DNA of 64,000 bases from Sphingopyxis terrae subsp. terrae NBRC 15098 (GCF_001598815.1 NZ_BCZQ01000029.1:1-64000), one strand, 5' to 3'; counted from the first letter of the stretch, positions 44,431-53,923 are shown. A program made the numbers and translations. The notes: a model not told the origin generated them from the letters alone.

Positions 44431-46040
44431 CCCGGCTGTTTCTCCTTCTTCTCGCATTTGCGATCGGGACAATCGCGCCGACGGCGGCACGGGAAGGTGG
44501 CGGCGCGGATCGCGAAGCGGTACTTGCCGATATCCGGGCAATGGTCGAGGGCGCTTCGGGCGACACCGCGCTCGTAGTCGCGATCACCGATCGTGACCGG
44601 ACAATCATGGTCGCCGCCCATGGCTATTCCGACATCGACCGACACGTCCCCGCGACCGTCGATACGCACTTCGCGATCGGGTCGCTCTCCAAGTCGTTTG
44701 CGGCGGTCGCGCTGATGCAGATGGCGGACGAGGGGCGCTTCGACCCCGATGCGCCCATCGCGCGCTATCTCCCCGATTTTCATGTGCGCAGCCGCTATGC
44801 GCCGATTACCGGCGCGTCGCTGATGTCGCACACGTCGGGCCTCCCCAATTATCTCGCCAATGTCGCGTCGATGCGCTTCCTCGTCACCGCGCTTTCCGGC
44901 TTCGAGCCCCGCTACGCGCCGGGGGAGCATTTCTGGTATTCCAATTCGGGTTATCAATTGCTGGGCTATGCGGCGGAGGCGGTCGACGGGCGGCCGTTCC
45001 CGATGATTGTGCAGCAGCGCATCCTCAATCCGCTCGGCATGACGGCGACCGCCCCACAGATCGACGACCGGCAGCGCCGGCAGATGGCGACAAGCTACGA
45101 GCGCGCGCCCGATGGCGATCTCGTCGTCGCGCCATGGTTCGAGTATATCGCGGCCGATGGCGCGATAGTCTCGAACGCGCCCGACATGACCGCATATGCC
45201 CGGATGCTGCTGGCGCGGGGCGGGACGCCGAAGGGGCGGCTGCTGTCCGATCGCGCCTTCTCGCGCATGATCACGCCGGTTCGCGACGACTATGGCTATG
45301 GTTTCGAGATCGCCGAGCATGGGGAGATGCTTTCCCACACCGGCTCGATCGCGGGCTTCCAGGCCTATTTCGCCGTTCATCTGGAGCAGGGGCTGGGGAT
45401 CGTCATTCTCGGCAACGGACCTGCAGACAGGGTGCTTCGCGAGCGGATCGTCGCGCGGCTGTTCGGTGCCGCGCCGAAACCCGTGCCCGATCTCACATGG
45501 CGCGGAGTCGAGAGCTTTGTCGGCCATTTCGTCGGCCCCGGCGGCAAGGCGCTGGAGTTTCGGCCCGGGCCATCGGGTGATCTGCTCATGGACGACGGCG
45601 GGAAGGTTTTGCCTCTTGCGCGGATCGGACGGGAAGGATGGGGCGCCCATCTGACCCCTGCGGGGCCGCGGGCCTTTCTCTTCTTTCGCGATGCATCGGG
45701 CGCGGTGTCGGAGGTGGTTGCGGGGGATGCGACCTTTGTCCGCGCGGATGCGCCCCGGGCGCCGATGGCGCCGGCTTCCTATGGGCCGCTTGTCGGCCGA
45801 TACAGCGCGCATGGCGAGGAGGGGCCGAGCGTACGCATCTATGCGCGCGGCGCGAAGCTCGTGCTGTCTTACGCCGATTCCAGTCTCCCCCTGCCGCTCG
45901 CTGAAGATGGGGCCGGGCATTTTCGCTTCGAAACCCCGGCTTACGCGCCCGAACGGCTGCAGTTCGACACGGTTGCCGAAGGAAAGGCCCAGCGGCTTCT
46001 CCTGAACGGGGTGCCCCTGTACCGCATCGAACTGCCGTGA
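44427..46040 (+). CDS. Secreted serine hydrolase, class C beta-lactamase/D-peptidase type
   Basis: The 537-residue protein has a signal peptide (LFLLLLAFAIGTIAPTAA) and the penicillin-binding fold of class C beta-lactamase relatives: S-x2-K at Ser86-Lys89 (GSLSKS), Y-S-N in WYSNSGY and H-T-G in LSHTGSIAG. A C-terminal lipocalin-like beta domain follows from about residue 350. In this setting a D-aminopeptidase or D-stereospecific esterase role is more likely than drug resistance. It overlaps the preceding and following genes by four bases each. Confidence 0.88.
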   Translation: MTRLFLLLLAFAIGTIAPTAAREGGGADREAVLADIRAMVEGASGDTALVVAITDRDRTIMVAAHGYSDIDRHVPATVDTHFAIGSLSKSFAAVALMQMADEGRFDPDAPIARYLPDFHVRSRYAPITGASLMSHTSGLPNYLANVASMRFLVTALSGFEPRYAPGEHFWYSNSGYQLLGYAAEAVDGRPFPMIVQQRILNPLGMTATAPQIDDRQRRQMATSYERAPDGDLVVAPWFEYIAADGAIVSNAPDMTAYARMLLARGGTPKGRLLSDRAFSRMITPVRDDYGYGFEIAEHGEMLSHTGSIAGFQAYFAVHLEQGLGIVILGNGPADRVLRERIVARLFGAAPKPVPDLTWRGVESFVGHFVGPGGKALEFRPGPSGDLLMDDGGKVLPLARIGREGWGAHLTPAGPRAFLFFRDASGAVSEVVAGDATFVRADAPRAPMAPASYGPLVGRYSAHGEEGPSVRIYARGAKLVLSYADSSLPLPLAEDGAGHFRFETPAYAPERLQFDTVAEGKAQRLLLNGVPLYRIELP

Positions 46041-47365
46041 CGGTGCTTTGCCGGATCGGTGTGGCGCTTGCGGCGTTGCTCTCGACGCTATCGGCCGCTG
46101 CTGTTGCCGCGCCATACGACGCGGCCTTCATCGCTTGGGCGAAGGCGCAGGCGGTTCCGCTGCCGGCGTGCGCGTCCATCCGGGAAGGCGCGGACTATCG
46201 TGCGATCGCCGCGTCGCTCGGCAGAGCGCGCGTCGTCGCGCTCGGGGAACCGGTGCACGGCGCGCACGAGCCGCTGACGCTGCGGAACTGCCTCTTCCGC
46301 TATCTCGTCGAGGAACAGGGCTTCACTGCGATCGCGCTGGAATCGGGCCTCCATGAATCGCGGCGGCTGCACGATTATGCGGCAGGGGGCGCAGGCGATG
46401 CGCGCGAGATTGCGCGGAACGGATTTACTTGGGGCTTTTGGCGCTACCCAGAGAATATCGAGCTGCTCGAATGGATTCGCGCCTATAATCTCGACTCCGC
46501 GCACGACCGAAAGGTCGCGATCTACGGCATCGACGTGAGCGGCGGCGATGCGGACGGAGCATGGGCGCGTGCGCGGGTCACGCTCGACGAGGCTCTCGAC
46601 TATCTGGCCCGGGCGGAGCCCACGAGGTCGGCGCCCCTGCGCGAGAATATCGAGCCCTTTCTGGGGCGCTTCTCGGCGCCGGCGTATCGCGCGCTGACGG
46701 AGCGCGAGCGCGCGGAGCTTCGTCGGTCGGTCGCGCAATTGCTCCGCTTCTTCGATACAAGGCGGCCCGCTCTCGTCGCCGCGTCATCGCGGGAGGATTA
46801 TGACTGGGCGCGGCAGAATGTCGTTGCGGCACAGCAACTTCAGGTTCTGTTCGATGTGTCGGACGTGCCCGACCCCGCGGGTCGCCTGCTTCCCGGTGAT
46901 TATCGCGCCGACGCTGCGCGGGACAAAGCGATGGCCGCCAATGCGCTCTGGGCGCTCGGCCAGGAAGGGCCAACGGGGCGCCTCCTGGTTTTTGCGCACA
47001 ACGGCCACATCATGAATGCCTATACGCGCGGCGGGATATGGGCTGTTTATGAACTGGCTCCCGCGGCGATGGGGATTCATCTGCGGCACTCGCTTGGGCA
47101 GGGTCTCCTGATCGTCGGGACCAGCTCTCCGACGCGCGTCGAAGGTGCGGGCGAACCGGGAACAATCGAGCGTGCATTGGCGCGTGTTGGCGGGCAACGC
47201 TTTCTACTCGACATCCGATCCGCGTCCGGCGGCCCCGCGGGTTGGCTGAACGATAAGCAGTCGATCAGTGTCAACTATACGACTGAAAGCTTGGTTACAC
47301 CAATGAGGGCCTTCGATCTTTTGCTGTTCTTCCCTCTTTTGACGCCGTCATCGAGCCCGCCCTAA
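46037..47365 (+). CDS. Erythromycin-esterase-family protein
   Basis: The 442-residue protein starts with GTG at 46037, overlapping the previous stop (GTGA), and has a signal peptide ending AVAAP. It shows the family blocks ARVVALGEPVHGAHE with the catalytic His and Glu, FTAIALESGLHESRRLHDY and FAHNGHIMN. Named members hydrolyse the lactone of macrolides, but most relatives have unknown substrates. As last gene of the RpiR-controlled operon it probably works on a peptide or ester rather than an antibiotic. Confidence 0.86.
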   Translation: MTVLCRIGVALAALLSTLSAAAVAAPYDAAFIAWAKAQAVPLPACASIREGADYRAIAASLGRARVVALGEPVHGAHEPLTLRNCLFRYLVEEQGFTAIALESGLHESRRLHDYAAGGAGDAREIARNGFTWGFWRYPENIELLEWIRAYNLDSAHDRKVAIYGIDVSGGDADGAWARARVTLDEALDYLARAEPTRSAPLRENIEPFLGRFSAPAYRALTERERAELRRSVAQLLRFFDTRRPALVAASSREDYDWARQNVVAAQQLQVLFDVSDVPDPAGRLLPGDYRADAARDKAMAANALWALGQEGPTGRLLVFAHNGHIMNAYTRGGIWAVYELAPAAMGIHLRHSLGQGLLIVGTSSPTRVEGAGEPGTIERALARVGGQRFLLDIRSASGGPAGWLNDKQSISVNYTTESLVTPMRAFDLLLFFPLLTPSSSPP

Positions 47366-47572
47366 CATATGCATGTTCTCGATTTCTGGTGGGCAACATC
47401 TCGATCAGGCAACTAAAGCGGCAACTATTGAGCTTAAACGCCGCATAGCGGACCTGCTGCTATCGGCCACACGCTGCCTAAACGTTTCACGGCAGGTCAC
47501 GGCCAGACCTGGAGCAGTTGTTTTTTAAGAGCTTTGCCTCATGTCCCGTATGGGATTGGGTAAGGAGGCCTT

Positions 47573-48298
47573 ATGCGGACGCTCTGTCTTGGGCTCATGG
47601 TCACGGCAATTGCTATTCCCGGCGCTATCCATGCCGCCACGCGCATTGCTCCGGTGCATCCCGAACGCGAGAAGATGTCGGAGACGCGCAGACGAGAGTC
47701 GGTGCTTGACGATCTGAACTCGATATTGACCGGGCCATCTTCTCCAACCGCGATAGCAACTAAACCATACGCCGGCTCCGTCGAGGGGCTATGCCAGCGC
47801 GACGTGGTCCAGCTCCAATATTCCAGCAGATGGGATGGCACTCGCGAGCGCCGCCTCCAGCCAATCGGAGTCAGCGTGTCAGTCCAGTATCACTACCTCG
47901 GTCCTGATGGTGACCGAAGCTGGTCGAACAGGCAGAAGTCGTGCGAGCGGTTGGCTGACCGGAAGATTTATTGGGCCTTCGGCGAAGACGACCATTATGC
48001 GGCGCGCGCGCTGGCCACGCTAAATTCGACAGTGTCAGACGTTCGGGGCAACCAAAAATTCACTATCGACTGCGACGGATTGAACGCCAGAGAAATCACT
48101 ACTTCGTGCGCGGATATCTTTCTGGGGGCAGCAGAGCAGATTTCGACGATATCGAGGCGGCTCGGACGGAAAGACGAAGACTATGATTTCACGTCGAGCC
48201 CATATCAATTCACGATAACGCGAACCTACTCCCCTCTGATAAGGGGAGGGTATTCGACCGCCATCAAAATACGATATCAGGAAATTGTGGTGACTTAG
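47573..48298 (+). CDS. Exported protein of unknown function
   Basis: The 241-residue protein has a clear signal peptide (LCLGLMVTAIAIPGAIHA). The mature part has three cysteines (SVEGLCQRD, RQKSCERL, TIDCDG) that could form disulphides, plus a fourth in TSCADIFLG, and beta-type segments. I recognise no domain. An AAGGAGG site precedes the ATG. It stands alone between two clusters, with 207 bases upstream and a dispersed repeat downstream. Composition is slightly less GC-rich than its neighbours. Confidence 0.72.
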   Translation: MRTLCLGLMVTAIAIPGAIHAATRIAPVHPEREKMSETRRRESVLDDLNSILTGPSSPTAIATKPYAGSVEGLCQRDVVQLQYSSRWDGTRERRLQPIGVSVSVQYHYLGPDGDRSWSNRQKSCERLADRKIYWAFGEDDHYAARALATLNSTVSDVRGNQKFTIDCDGLNAREITTSCADIFLGAAEQISTISRRLGRKDEDYDFTSSPYQFTITRTYSPLIRGGYSTAIKIRYQEIVVT

Positions 48299-48335
48299 CG
48301 AGGTCGCGATACCTATCGACCACCATACCTCACGA

Positions 48336-48389
48336 ATGTCCGCTTCTCGGACTCTCGCCCTAGAACCTGCCTGACCGGAAACGGCCATT
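48336..48389. repeat. Dispersed intergenic repeat, copy 1
   Basis: This 54-bp stretch aligns without gaps to 55258-55311 with 37 identical bases. The conserved core is TGCCTGACCG followed by AA and CGGCCA. Both copies lie between convergent gene ends. A looser relative is seen near 34465-34520. The function is unknown; it may be a transcript-end element. Confidence 0.5.
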
Positions 48390-49398
48390 ATTCGCCGGTC
48401 GGAGAGAGGAAGAAAGACAGGAAATGTGTATCGGACCAGCCACTCTTTTTCCCGGCGGCAAGCGCTGCGATATCCAGTCTCGCCTGCCGCACGATCGTCA
48501 GGCGCCGTGACGGGATGACGTAGAGGCGCTGGTCGCCTGCGCCTGCCGCGACGACCAGGTCGGCCGGGAGCGTTGGCGCATGCGCAACGATGTCCGTCGA
48601 GCGCGTCACAGGATCGTCGGAGGGACTCGCTCGCGGAAGCCACCAGGTCAGGCCATAGGCGGGGTTGGCATCGCTTCCTTTGAACAACTCGGCCAAGGCC
48701 GCGGGATCGACAAGCGCCTTGCCGTCCTGCGTGCCGCCGCGGCGCACGAATTCGCCGACTTTTGCCCATTGCTCTGCGGCGAGTACCAGCCCCTGCGGCA
48801 TCAGAGGCGCGCCATCCGGTCCATTGCGCCAATCGCCGATCGTCACTCCGACCGGGGTCAGGATGCGGCGCTCGAGATAGCGGCGCGGATCGGCATCAAG
48901 GCTTGCGGCGGCCAGCTTGCGGCGTATAATCTCGCCGATTATCTGCATCGGCGCGGGGCCATATTGGAATTTCGTGCCGGGATCGGCGGCGAGCGGGGCG
49001 TTCACCGAGTCGAGATAACCCCGTGGCCGACCGACGGTCGACGCCTGTCCACTGGTCATCGCCAGCAATTGCCGGATCGTGATCGCGGCCTTTTTTGGGT
49101 CCTCGCGCCATTCGGCGAGCGTGGCCGACGCAGGTTCGTCGAGCGTGAGCAGCCTGTCCTGGACCGCCGCTGCCGCCATCAGGCCCACCAGGCTCTTGGT
49201 CCCCGACCAGAGTTCCTGCGGTGTCGAGACGCCATCGGAGGAGCAGCGGACCTTCCCGTCCTCGAGGACGAGCACGGCGACGCCTTGATGCGCCGACGAA
49301 TAGGCCAGCGCCGCGGCACAGCCGGGAGCGGGGGCGGCCTGCACCGCCGGGGCTGCTGCGCAGCCCGCGAGCAGGAGAAGGGGGGCAATGCGTTTCAA
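48388..49398 (-). CDS. Lipoprotein serine hydrolase (beta-lactamase-like)
   Basis: The 336-residue protein has a lipobox (LLLAGC, Cys13), so it is anchored in a membrane. Its S-x2-K motif is Ser65-Lys68 (SGTKS), followed by TIRQLLAMTSG and QYGPAPMQ in place of the usual Tyr motif. It belongs to the serine beta-lactamase/D-Ala-peptidase superfamily. A second member of the same kind is at 53997-55229. It is divergent from the GntR regulator, with the palindrome ATTATCGATAAT between the two starts, so it is probably under that regulator. Confidence 0.85.
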   Translation of the reverse strand: MKRIAPLLLLAGCAAAPAVQAAPAPGCAAALAYSSAHQGVAVLVLEDGKVRCSSDGVSTPQELWSGTKSLVGLMAAAAVQDRLLTLDEPASATLAEWREDPKKAAITIRQLLAMTSGQASTVGRPRGYLDSVNAPLAADPGTKFQYGPAPMQIIGEIIRRKLAAASLDADPRRYLERRILTPVGVTIGDWRNGPDGAPLMPQGLVLAAEQWAKVGEFVRRGGTQDGKALVDPAALAELFKGSDANPAYGLTWWLPRASPSDDPVTRSTDIVAHAPTLPADLVVAAGAGDQRLYVIPSRRLTIVRQARLDIAALAAGKKSGWSDTHFLSFFLSPTGE

Positions 49399-49434
49399 AT
49401 CCGGCTCCTGATTCCGATGCTTGTTTTTATCATT

Positions 49435-49446
49435 ATTATCGATAAT
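49435..49446. promoter_or_regulatory. Predicted GntR operator 1 (ATTATCGATAAT)
   Basis: This is a perfect 12-bp palindrome between the divergent lipoprotein hydrolase and gntR genes. The identical 12-mer occurs at 51640-51651 before the TonB receptor. In DNA this GC-rich, two identical AT-rich palindromes at linked promoters are unlikely by chance. Confidence 0.7.
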
Positions 49447-49522
49447 ATTCCGAACTTCAATGATCGTTTGCTCCCGTGTTTTCCCGATCTAGGATGGCAC
49501 CGGCAGACAGGGAGCCGAACGG

Positions 49523-50272
49523 GTGGAAATGGCCGCGACGAAGACCGACGACGAGCAGGCGCCGACACAGGACCGGGTTATCGCACGGTTGCTGACCGAC
49601 GACATCGTCGAATGGCGGATTCCGCCGGGATCGTGGCTGCGCGAGCGTGAGATTGCGGCGCGCTTTGGAGTCAGTCACGCACCCGTTCGCGAAGCCTTTC
49701 GGCATCTCGCGAGCATCGGGCTGGTCAAGGTCGTGCCCTGGCGCGGCGCTTATGCGATCGACGTCGACGACCATGGGGCGGATGAGATCTACGAGCTGTG
49801 GAAAGCGCTCTTCGGGGTCGTTTGCCGCCTCGCGTGCACGGCGATGAGCGACCGCGACGGGCGCGAGCTGATGCACCGGCTGATCGAATATAAGGATGTG
49901 ACCGAACGAACCACCAATTCCGCCGAGCATCTCAGGGTCTCGAACCGGATCGGGCGATTCATCGCCAAGCGATCGAATGCGCCGATGGCGCTCGAGTTGC
50001 TCGACCGGCTGGCGCTGCTCGCGCGCTGGCAGCACAATGTCTACACCGACGAGTTTGTCGCGACGCACGGCGAGGGCGAGGTCGGCCGCCGGTCGGCGGT
50101 GCTCTATGAGCAGCTTTGCCGGCATATCGTCGCGCGCGAACCCGACGACGCCGACCGCGTCGCGCGCGACCTGATTGCCACATCGCAACAGAATTTCGCC
50201 GAGGCGCTGGCGGAATATAAGGCACGGCGGACCAAGGCAAAGCCTGGCCGTCGCCGCGCCCGCGCGTCGTGA
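49523..50272 (+). CDS. GntR-family (FadR-type) transcriptional regulator
   Basis: The 249-residue protein has a winged helix of GntR type (LREREIAARFGVSHAPVREAFRHL) and an all-helical FCD-like C-terminal domain. The GTG at 49523 follows GGGAG by eight bases; an ATG two codons later is an alternative. Its stop overlaps the M28-like gene by four bases, so it is part of that operon. The ATTATCGATAAT palindromes at 49435 and 51640 are its likely sites. Confidence 0.9.
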   Translation: MEMAATKTDDEQAPTQDRVIARLLTDDIVEWRIPPGSWLREREIAARFGVSHAPVREAFRHLASIGLVKVVPWRGAYAIDVDDHGADEIYELWKALFGVVCRLACTAMSDRDGRELMHRLIEYKDVTERTTNSAEHLRVSNRIGRFIAKRSNAPMALELLDRLALLARWQHNVYTDEFVATHGEGEVGRRSAVLYEQLCRHIVAREPDDADRVARDLIATSQQNFAEALAEYKARRTKAKPGRRRARAS

Positions 50273-51582
50273 CGCGGGGTTATGCCGGCCGGCGGAGCCT
50301 GCTGAAGGCAGGGCTTGCGGCGCCGATCGCTTTTCAGGCTGCTCCCGCCTTCGCCGCTGGGGGCGATGATGCCATATTCGCGGCCGAACGGCTTTTCGCC
50401 GATGTGAAGGCCTACGCCGAAGCGGGCAATAAGCAGTCGGGCGGGGCGGGCGATCGCTGGGCCGCCGACTGGGCTGCGCGGCGGCTTGCTGCGGCGGGCT
50501 TTGCGGTCGAGCGCCAGTCGTTCGACGTGCCCTGGTTCGAAGCGGCGACATGCGAATTGGCGCTCGGCGATCGGAAAATCCCCCTGATGGCGCAGCCGCT
50601 CGCCGTGCCGACGGGCGTGGGCGGGATCGGGGCGCCGCTGCGGCTTGCGGAGGTCAGCGATCGGCTCGATGGCGCGATCGCGGTGGTGCGGCTGCCGTAT
50701 CGCCGCTGGTCGAGCCTGCTCGACCGGGCGGTGCGCGATCCGCTGGCCGATGCGCTGGCGCGGGGCGCGGCCGCGGTCATCCTTGTGACCACAGGGCCCA
50801 CCGGCGAGGCGCTGCTCCTCAATGCGCCGGCCGATGCGCCGCTGTCGGACAATCCGTTGGCGCTGCTGGCGCCGCGCCTTGCGGCGCCCGTCATCGAAGC
50901 GGCGCGGCAGGGGCAGCCGGCGATGCTGGTGCTGCGCGGGAAGGGCGGTTCGCGCGTCGCGGAGAATGTCGTGGCGCGGCGCGTGCGCAAGGGGCGCCGC
51001 TGGCTCGTGGTCTCGACCCCGCGCTCGGGCTGGACCGATTGCGCGGGCGAACGCGGGCCGGGTTTCGCGATCTGGCTCGCGCTCGCCGAATGGATGCCGC
51101 GCGCCTTCCCCGATCATAGCCTGCTCTTCGTCTGCAACAGCGGGCATGAATATGAAAATCTGGGTGCCAGCCATATCGTCGAAAAGGTCGGGCCGCCGCC
51201 TGCCGACACCGATCTCTGGCTGCATCTCGGCGCCAATGTCGCGACGCGCGACTATCAGGACATGCCCGGGCGCCTGTTGCCGTTGCCGAGCGCCGATCCC
51301 TTCCGCTTCCTGATGACCTCGGCCGCCTTTGTCGATCGCGCCCGGTCGGATTTCAGGGGGTTGCCGGGACTGGAGATGGCTTATCCCTCGACCGAAGGGG
51401 TCGCGGGCGAACTCTCCGAAGTGGTCAAGGCCGGCTATCCGCATCATGCCGGAATTTTCGGCGCGCACCGCCATCATCACGCGCCGACCGACAATCTTTC
51501 GGTCGTCGCGCCCGCGCCGCTTGCCGCTACGGCGCAAGCGGTTCGCGACTTCCTCACCGCCATCATTCCCGTCCGCCGCTGA
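50269..51582 (+). CDS. M28-like exported protein with incomplete metal site
   Basis: The 437-residue protein starts with GTG in a GTGA overlap with gntR. It has a twin-arginine-like signal (RRSLLKAGLAAPIAF), a PA-like insert and a C-terminal M28-type fold. GHEYENLGASH and HHHAPTDN match the Glu and last His of the metal site. The first His-x-Asp and the Asp of the D-D-x-S-G motif are absent: the matching stretch reads STPRSGWTDCAGERG. It may bind one metal, use different ligands, or be a non-catalytic binding protein. Confidence 0.75.
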   Translation: MTRGYAGRRSLLKAGLAAPIAFQAAPAFAAGGDDAIFAAERLFADVKAYAEAGNKQSGGAGDRWAADWAARRLAAAGFAVERQSFDVPWFEAATCELALGDRKIPLMAQPLAVPTGVGGIGAPLRLAEVSDRLDGAIAVVRLPYRRWSSLLDRAVRDPLADALARGAAAVILVTTGPTGEALLLNAPADAPLSDNPLALLAPRLAAPVIEAARQGQPAMLVLRGKGGSRVAENVVARRVRKGRRWLVVSTPRSGWTDCAGERGPGFAIWLALAEWMPRAFPDHSLLFVCNSGHEYENLGASHIVEKVGPPPADTDLWLHLGANVATRDYQDMPGRLLPLPSADPFRFLMTSAAFVDRARSDFRGLPGLEMAYPSTEGVAGELSEVVKAGYPHHAGIFGAHRHHHAPTDNLSVVAPAPLAATAQAVRDFLTAIIPVRR

Positions 51583-51639
51583 CCGGCGTCGCCGCGAGGG
51601 CGATGTTTCCGGCTTGACTCGCGTCGCCATATGCACAAA

Positions 51640-51651
51640 ATTATCGATAAT
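51640..51651. promoter_or_regulatory. Predicted GntR operator 2 (ATTATCGATAAT)
   Basis: This is the second identical copy of the palindrome, 29 bases before the ATG of the TonB receptor. Binding here would cover the receptor promoter or block its early transcript. Confidence 0.7.
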
Positions 51652-51679
51652 AATTGCAATAACGACATGGGAGGGATTT

Positions 51680-53923
51680 ATGGGACGCAAGGCGCAGCTT
51701 CTTTTCGGTACGGCCGCGCTCTGGGTGGCGGCGGCCGCGCCCGCTTCCGCCCAAGATCGGGCTCCCGAGGCTCTTCCGGCCGATACGGCGGCGGAAGCGG
51801 GCGATGACGGCGCGATCGTCGTCACCGCGCGGCGCCGCGAGGAACGCCTGTCCGATGTGCCGACCGCGGCATCGGTGATCGACGCGACGGCGCTCAACGA
51901 TCGCGGCGGGGCGACGGGAAGCGGCGAACTCCTCGCCGACCAGCCGAGCGTGCGCTTCAACAATCTCAGCTCGTCGATCACGTCCGAAATTTCGATCCGC
52001 GCGTCGTCGACGGCGCGCGCGACCAACGGTGACCCGAGCGTCGGCCTCTATCGCAACGGCGCCTATATCGCGGGCGGTCCGGTCGGCGGGCGCAACTTCA
52101 CGCGCCTCGATATGCTCGACATCGGCCGCGTCGAGGTGCTGCGCGGGACGCAGGGTGCGCTCTACGGCCGCAACGCGGTCGGCGGCGCGATCAACATCAT
52201 ATCGGCCGAGCCCGAATTCGACCTGTCGGGTTGGGCCAGCGTGCGATACGGGTTCGAGAACAACAGCCTGCAATTGCAGGGCGCGGTGAATGTGCCGCTG
52301 GGCGACGGGATCGCGGCGCGGATCAGCGGCGATCTGGTCGAACAGGACAAGGGCTTTTTCTACAACCCCGACAACGACGTCTATTTCGACCGGCAGAAGG
52401 GGCATGGCCTGCGCGGGCAGATCCGCCTGAAGCGCGGACCGGTCGACGCGGTGATCATGGCCGAGACGCAGCGGCTGACGACGCCGTCGATCCATTATCA
52501 GATCTTCATTCCGGCCGGCACGCCGGGCTTTCCGGGCGGCTATATCCAGGACCGTTTCCGTTATCCGTGGAGCACCGCGCCGCGGGCGTCGCAGGACGTC
52601 GACGGGTTGCAGGCGATCGTGCGTGTCGATCTTGGCGGAGCCGACCTCACCTCGACGACCTCCTTCCGCAAGCGACACAGCGAATATGATCTCGACAATG
52701 ATGCGGTCAGCCCCGCCGAACTGGCGCGTGCGCGCGCCGCGGGCGAAGTCGGGCCGCTGACCCCGCTCGACCCGGGCAGCGCGTCCTATGTGGTCGATAC
52801 GACCGACAATTTCTCGCAGGATATCCATGTCAGCGGATCGAACGACCGGCTGACCTGGCTGGTGGGGGCGGAAATGCTCCTCCTCGACAGCGATTTTTCG
52901 GTGACGACGACGCGCACGCCGACGCTCGCCAACCCGTCGCCGGGCAATATCGCGCCCGCGCGGCTCCATTTCGAAAGCTATGCCGCCTATGGTTCGCTCG
53001 GCTTCGACCTGACCGACAGCCTCAATATCACCGGCGAATTGCGCTATACGCACGACAGCCGCAGCATCAGCGCGCGGCTCTATGATCTCGGCACCGGGCT
53101 CCCGACCGGCGGGCCCTCGCGGATCATCGACGACAGCATCACCGCCGACAATCTCTCCTACAATGCGACGCTGTCGTACAAGCTGACACCCGACATCCTC
53201 GCTTATTCCAAGGTCGGGAGCAGCTATCGCGCTGGCGGCTTCAACACGCGCTTGTCCGACCCGCGCGCGCCGAGCCCGGTGCAGGTGTTGTTCGGCAACG
53301 AAAACAGCACCAGCTACGAGGTCGGTTTCAAGGGTAGCCCGATGCGGCGCGGCTATTTTGCGGTCGCGGGCTATTATACCCAGCTCGACGATCTGATCGC
53401 GCAGGTCGACGACGGCTGCGCGCTGACCAACCCCACCTGCCCGGTCGCGGCGGTGAGCTATCTCACCAACGCGGGCGATGCGAAGAGCTGGGGCGTCGAA
53501 GCCGAATACAGCCAGGGCTTCGACCTTGGCCAAGGCAGCGGGCGTCTGGCGCTGAGCGGGTCGCGGCAGGGCGGCAAGGTGAAGAGCGGGCGTTACGACG
53601 GGCTCGACCTCGCGCAGGTGCCCGACTGGCTCGCTTCGGCGAACCTCAACCTGCGCGCCCCGGTCGCGAAAAATGTTTCGCTGACCGGCAACATCCTGGT
53701 CAGCGGCCAATGGGGCGGGAAGCAGGAACTGACCGCGACCTCGGTCGACCTCGACGACTATGTGCTCGTCAACCTGCGCGTCGGGGTCGAGTTCGGGAAG
53801 GTGAGCATCAGCGCCTTCGCGAACAACCTCTTCGACAAGGTCTACTATGTCGCGCAGGCGCCGACGATCAACCGCTACAGCCAGCCGCGAGTGATCGGGG
53901 TCGAAGGACGTATCTCCTTCTGA
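51680..53923 (+). CDS. TonB-dependent outer-membrane receptor
   Basis: The 747-residue protein has a signal peptide ending APASAQ, the TonB-box region GAIVVTARRREERL, a plug with RIEVLRGTQ-like sequence (RVEVLRGTQGALYGRNAVGG) and a barrel ending EGRISF. The FecA-like plug and the link to peptidases suggest uptake of peptides or a related oligomer. The ATG at 51680 follows GGGAGGG. The GntR palindrome lies upstream. A serine hydrolase gene follows 74 bases later. Confidence 0.92.
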   Translation: MGRKAQLLFGTAALWVAAAAPASAQDRAPEALPADTAAEAGDDGAIVVTARRREERLSDVPTAASVIDATALNDRGGATGSGELLADQPSVRFNNLSSSITSEISIRASSTARATNGDPSVGLYRNGAYIAGGPVGGRNFTRLDMLDIGRVEVLRGTQGALYGRNAVGGAINIISAEPEFDLSGWASVRYGFENNSLQLQGAVNVPLGDGIAARISGDLVEQDKGFFYNPDNDVYFDRQKGHGLRGQIRLKRGPVDAVIMAETQRLTTPSIHYQIFIPAGTPGFPGGYIQDRFRYPWSTAPRASQDVDGLQAIVRVDLGGADLTSTTSFRKRHSEYDLDNDAVSPAELARARAAGEVGPLTPLDPGSASYVVDTTDNFSQDIHVSGSNDRLTWLVGAEMLLLDSDFSVTTTRTPTLANPSPGNIAPARLHFESYAAYGSLGFDLTDSLNITGELRYTHDSRSISARLYDLGTGLPTGGPSRIIDDSITADNLSYNATLSYKLTPDILAYSKVGSSYRAGGFNTRLSDPRAPSPVQVLFGNENSTSYEVGFKGSPMRRGYFAVAGYYTQLDDLIAQVDDGCALTNPTCPVAAVSYLTNAGDAKSWGVEAEYSQGFDLGQGSGRLALSGSRQGGKVKSGRYDGLDLAQVPDWLASANLNLRAPVAKNVSLTGNILVSGQWGGKQELTATSVDLDDYVLVNLRVGVEFGKVSISAFANNLFDKVYYVAQAPTINRYSQPRVIGVEGRISF

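Noticed and set aside
44427..47365. Antibiotic-resistance reading of the beta-lactamase-like and erythromycin-esterase-like genes
   Set aside because: Both sit in an RpiR-controlled peptide/D-amino-acid operon with four-base overlaps; their families are broad and mostly not resistance enzymes.
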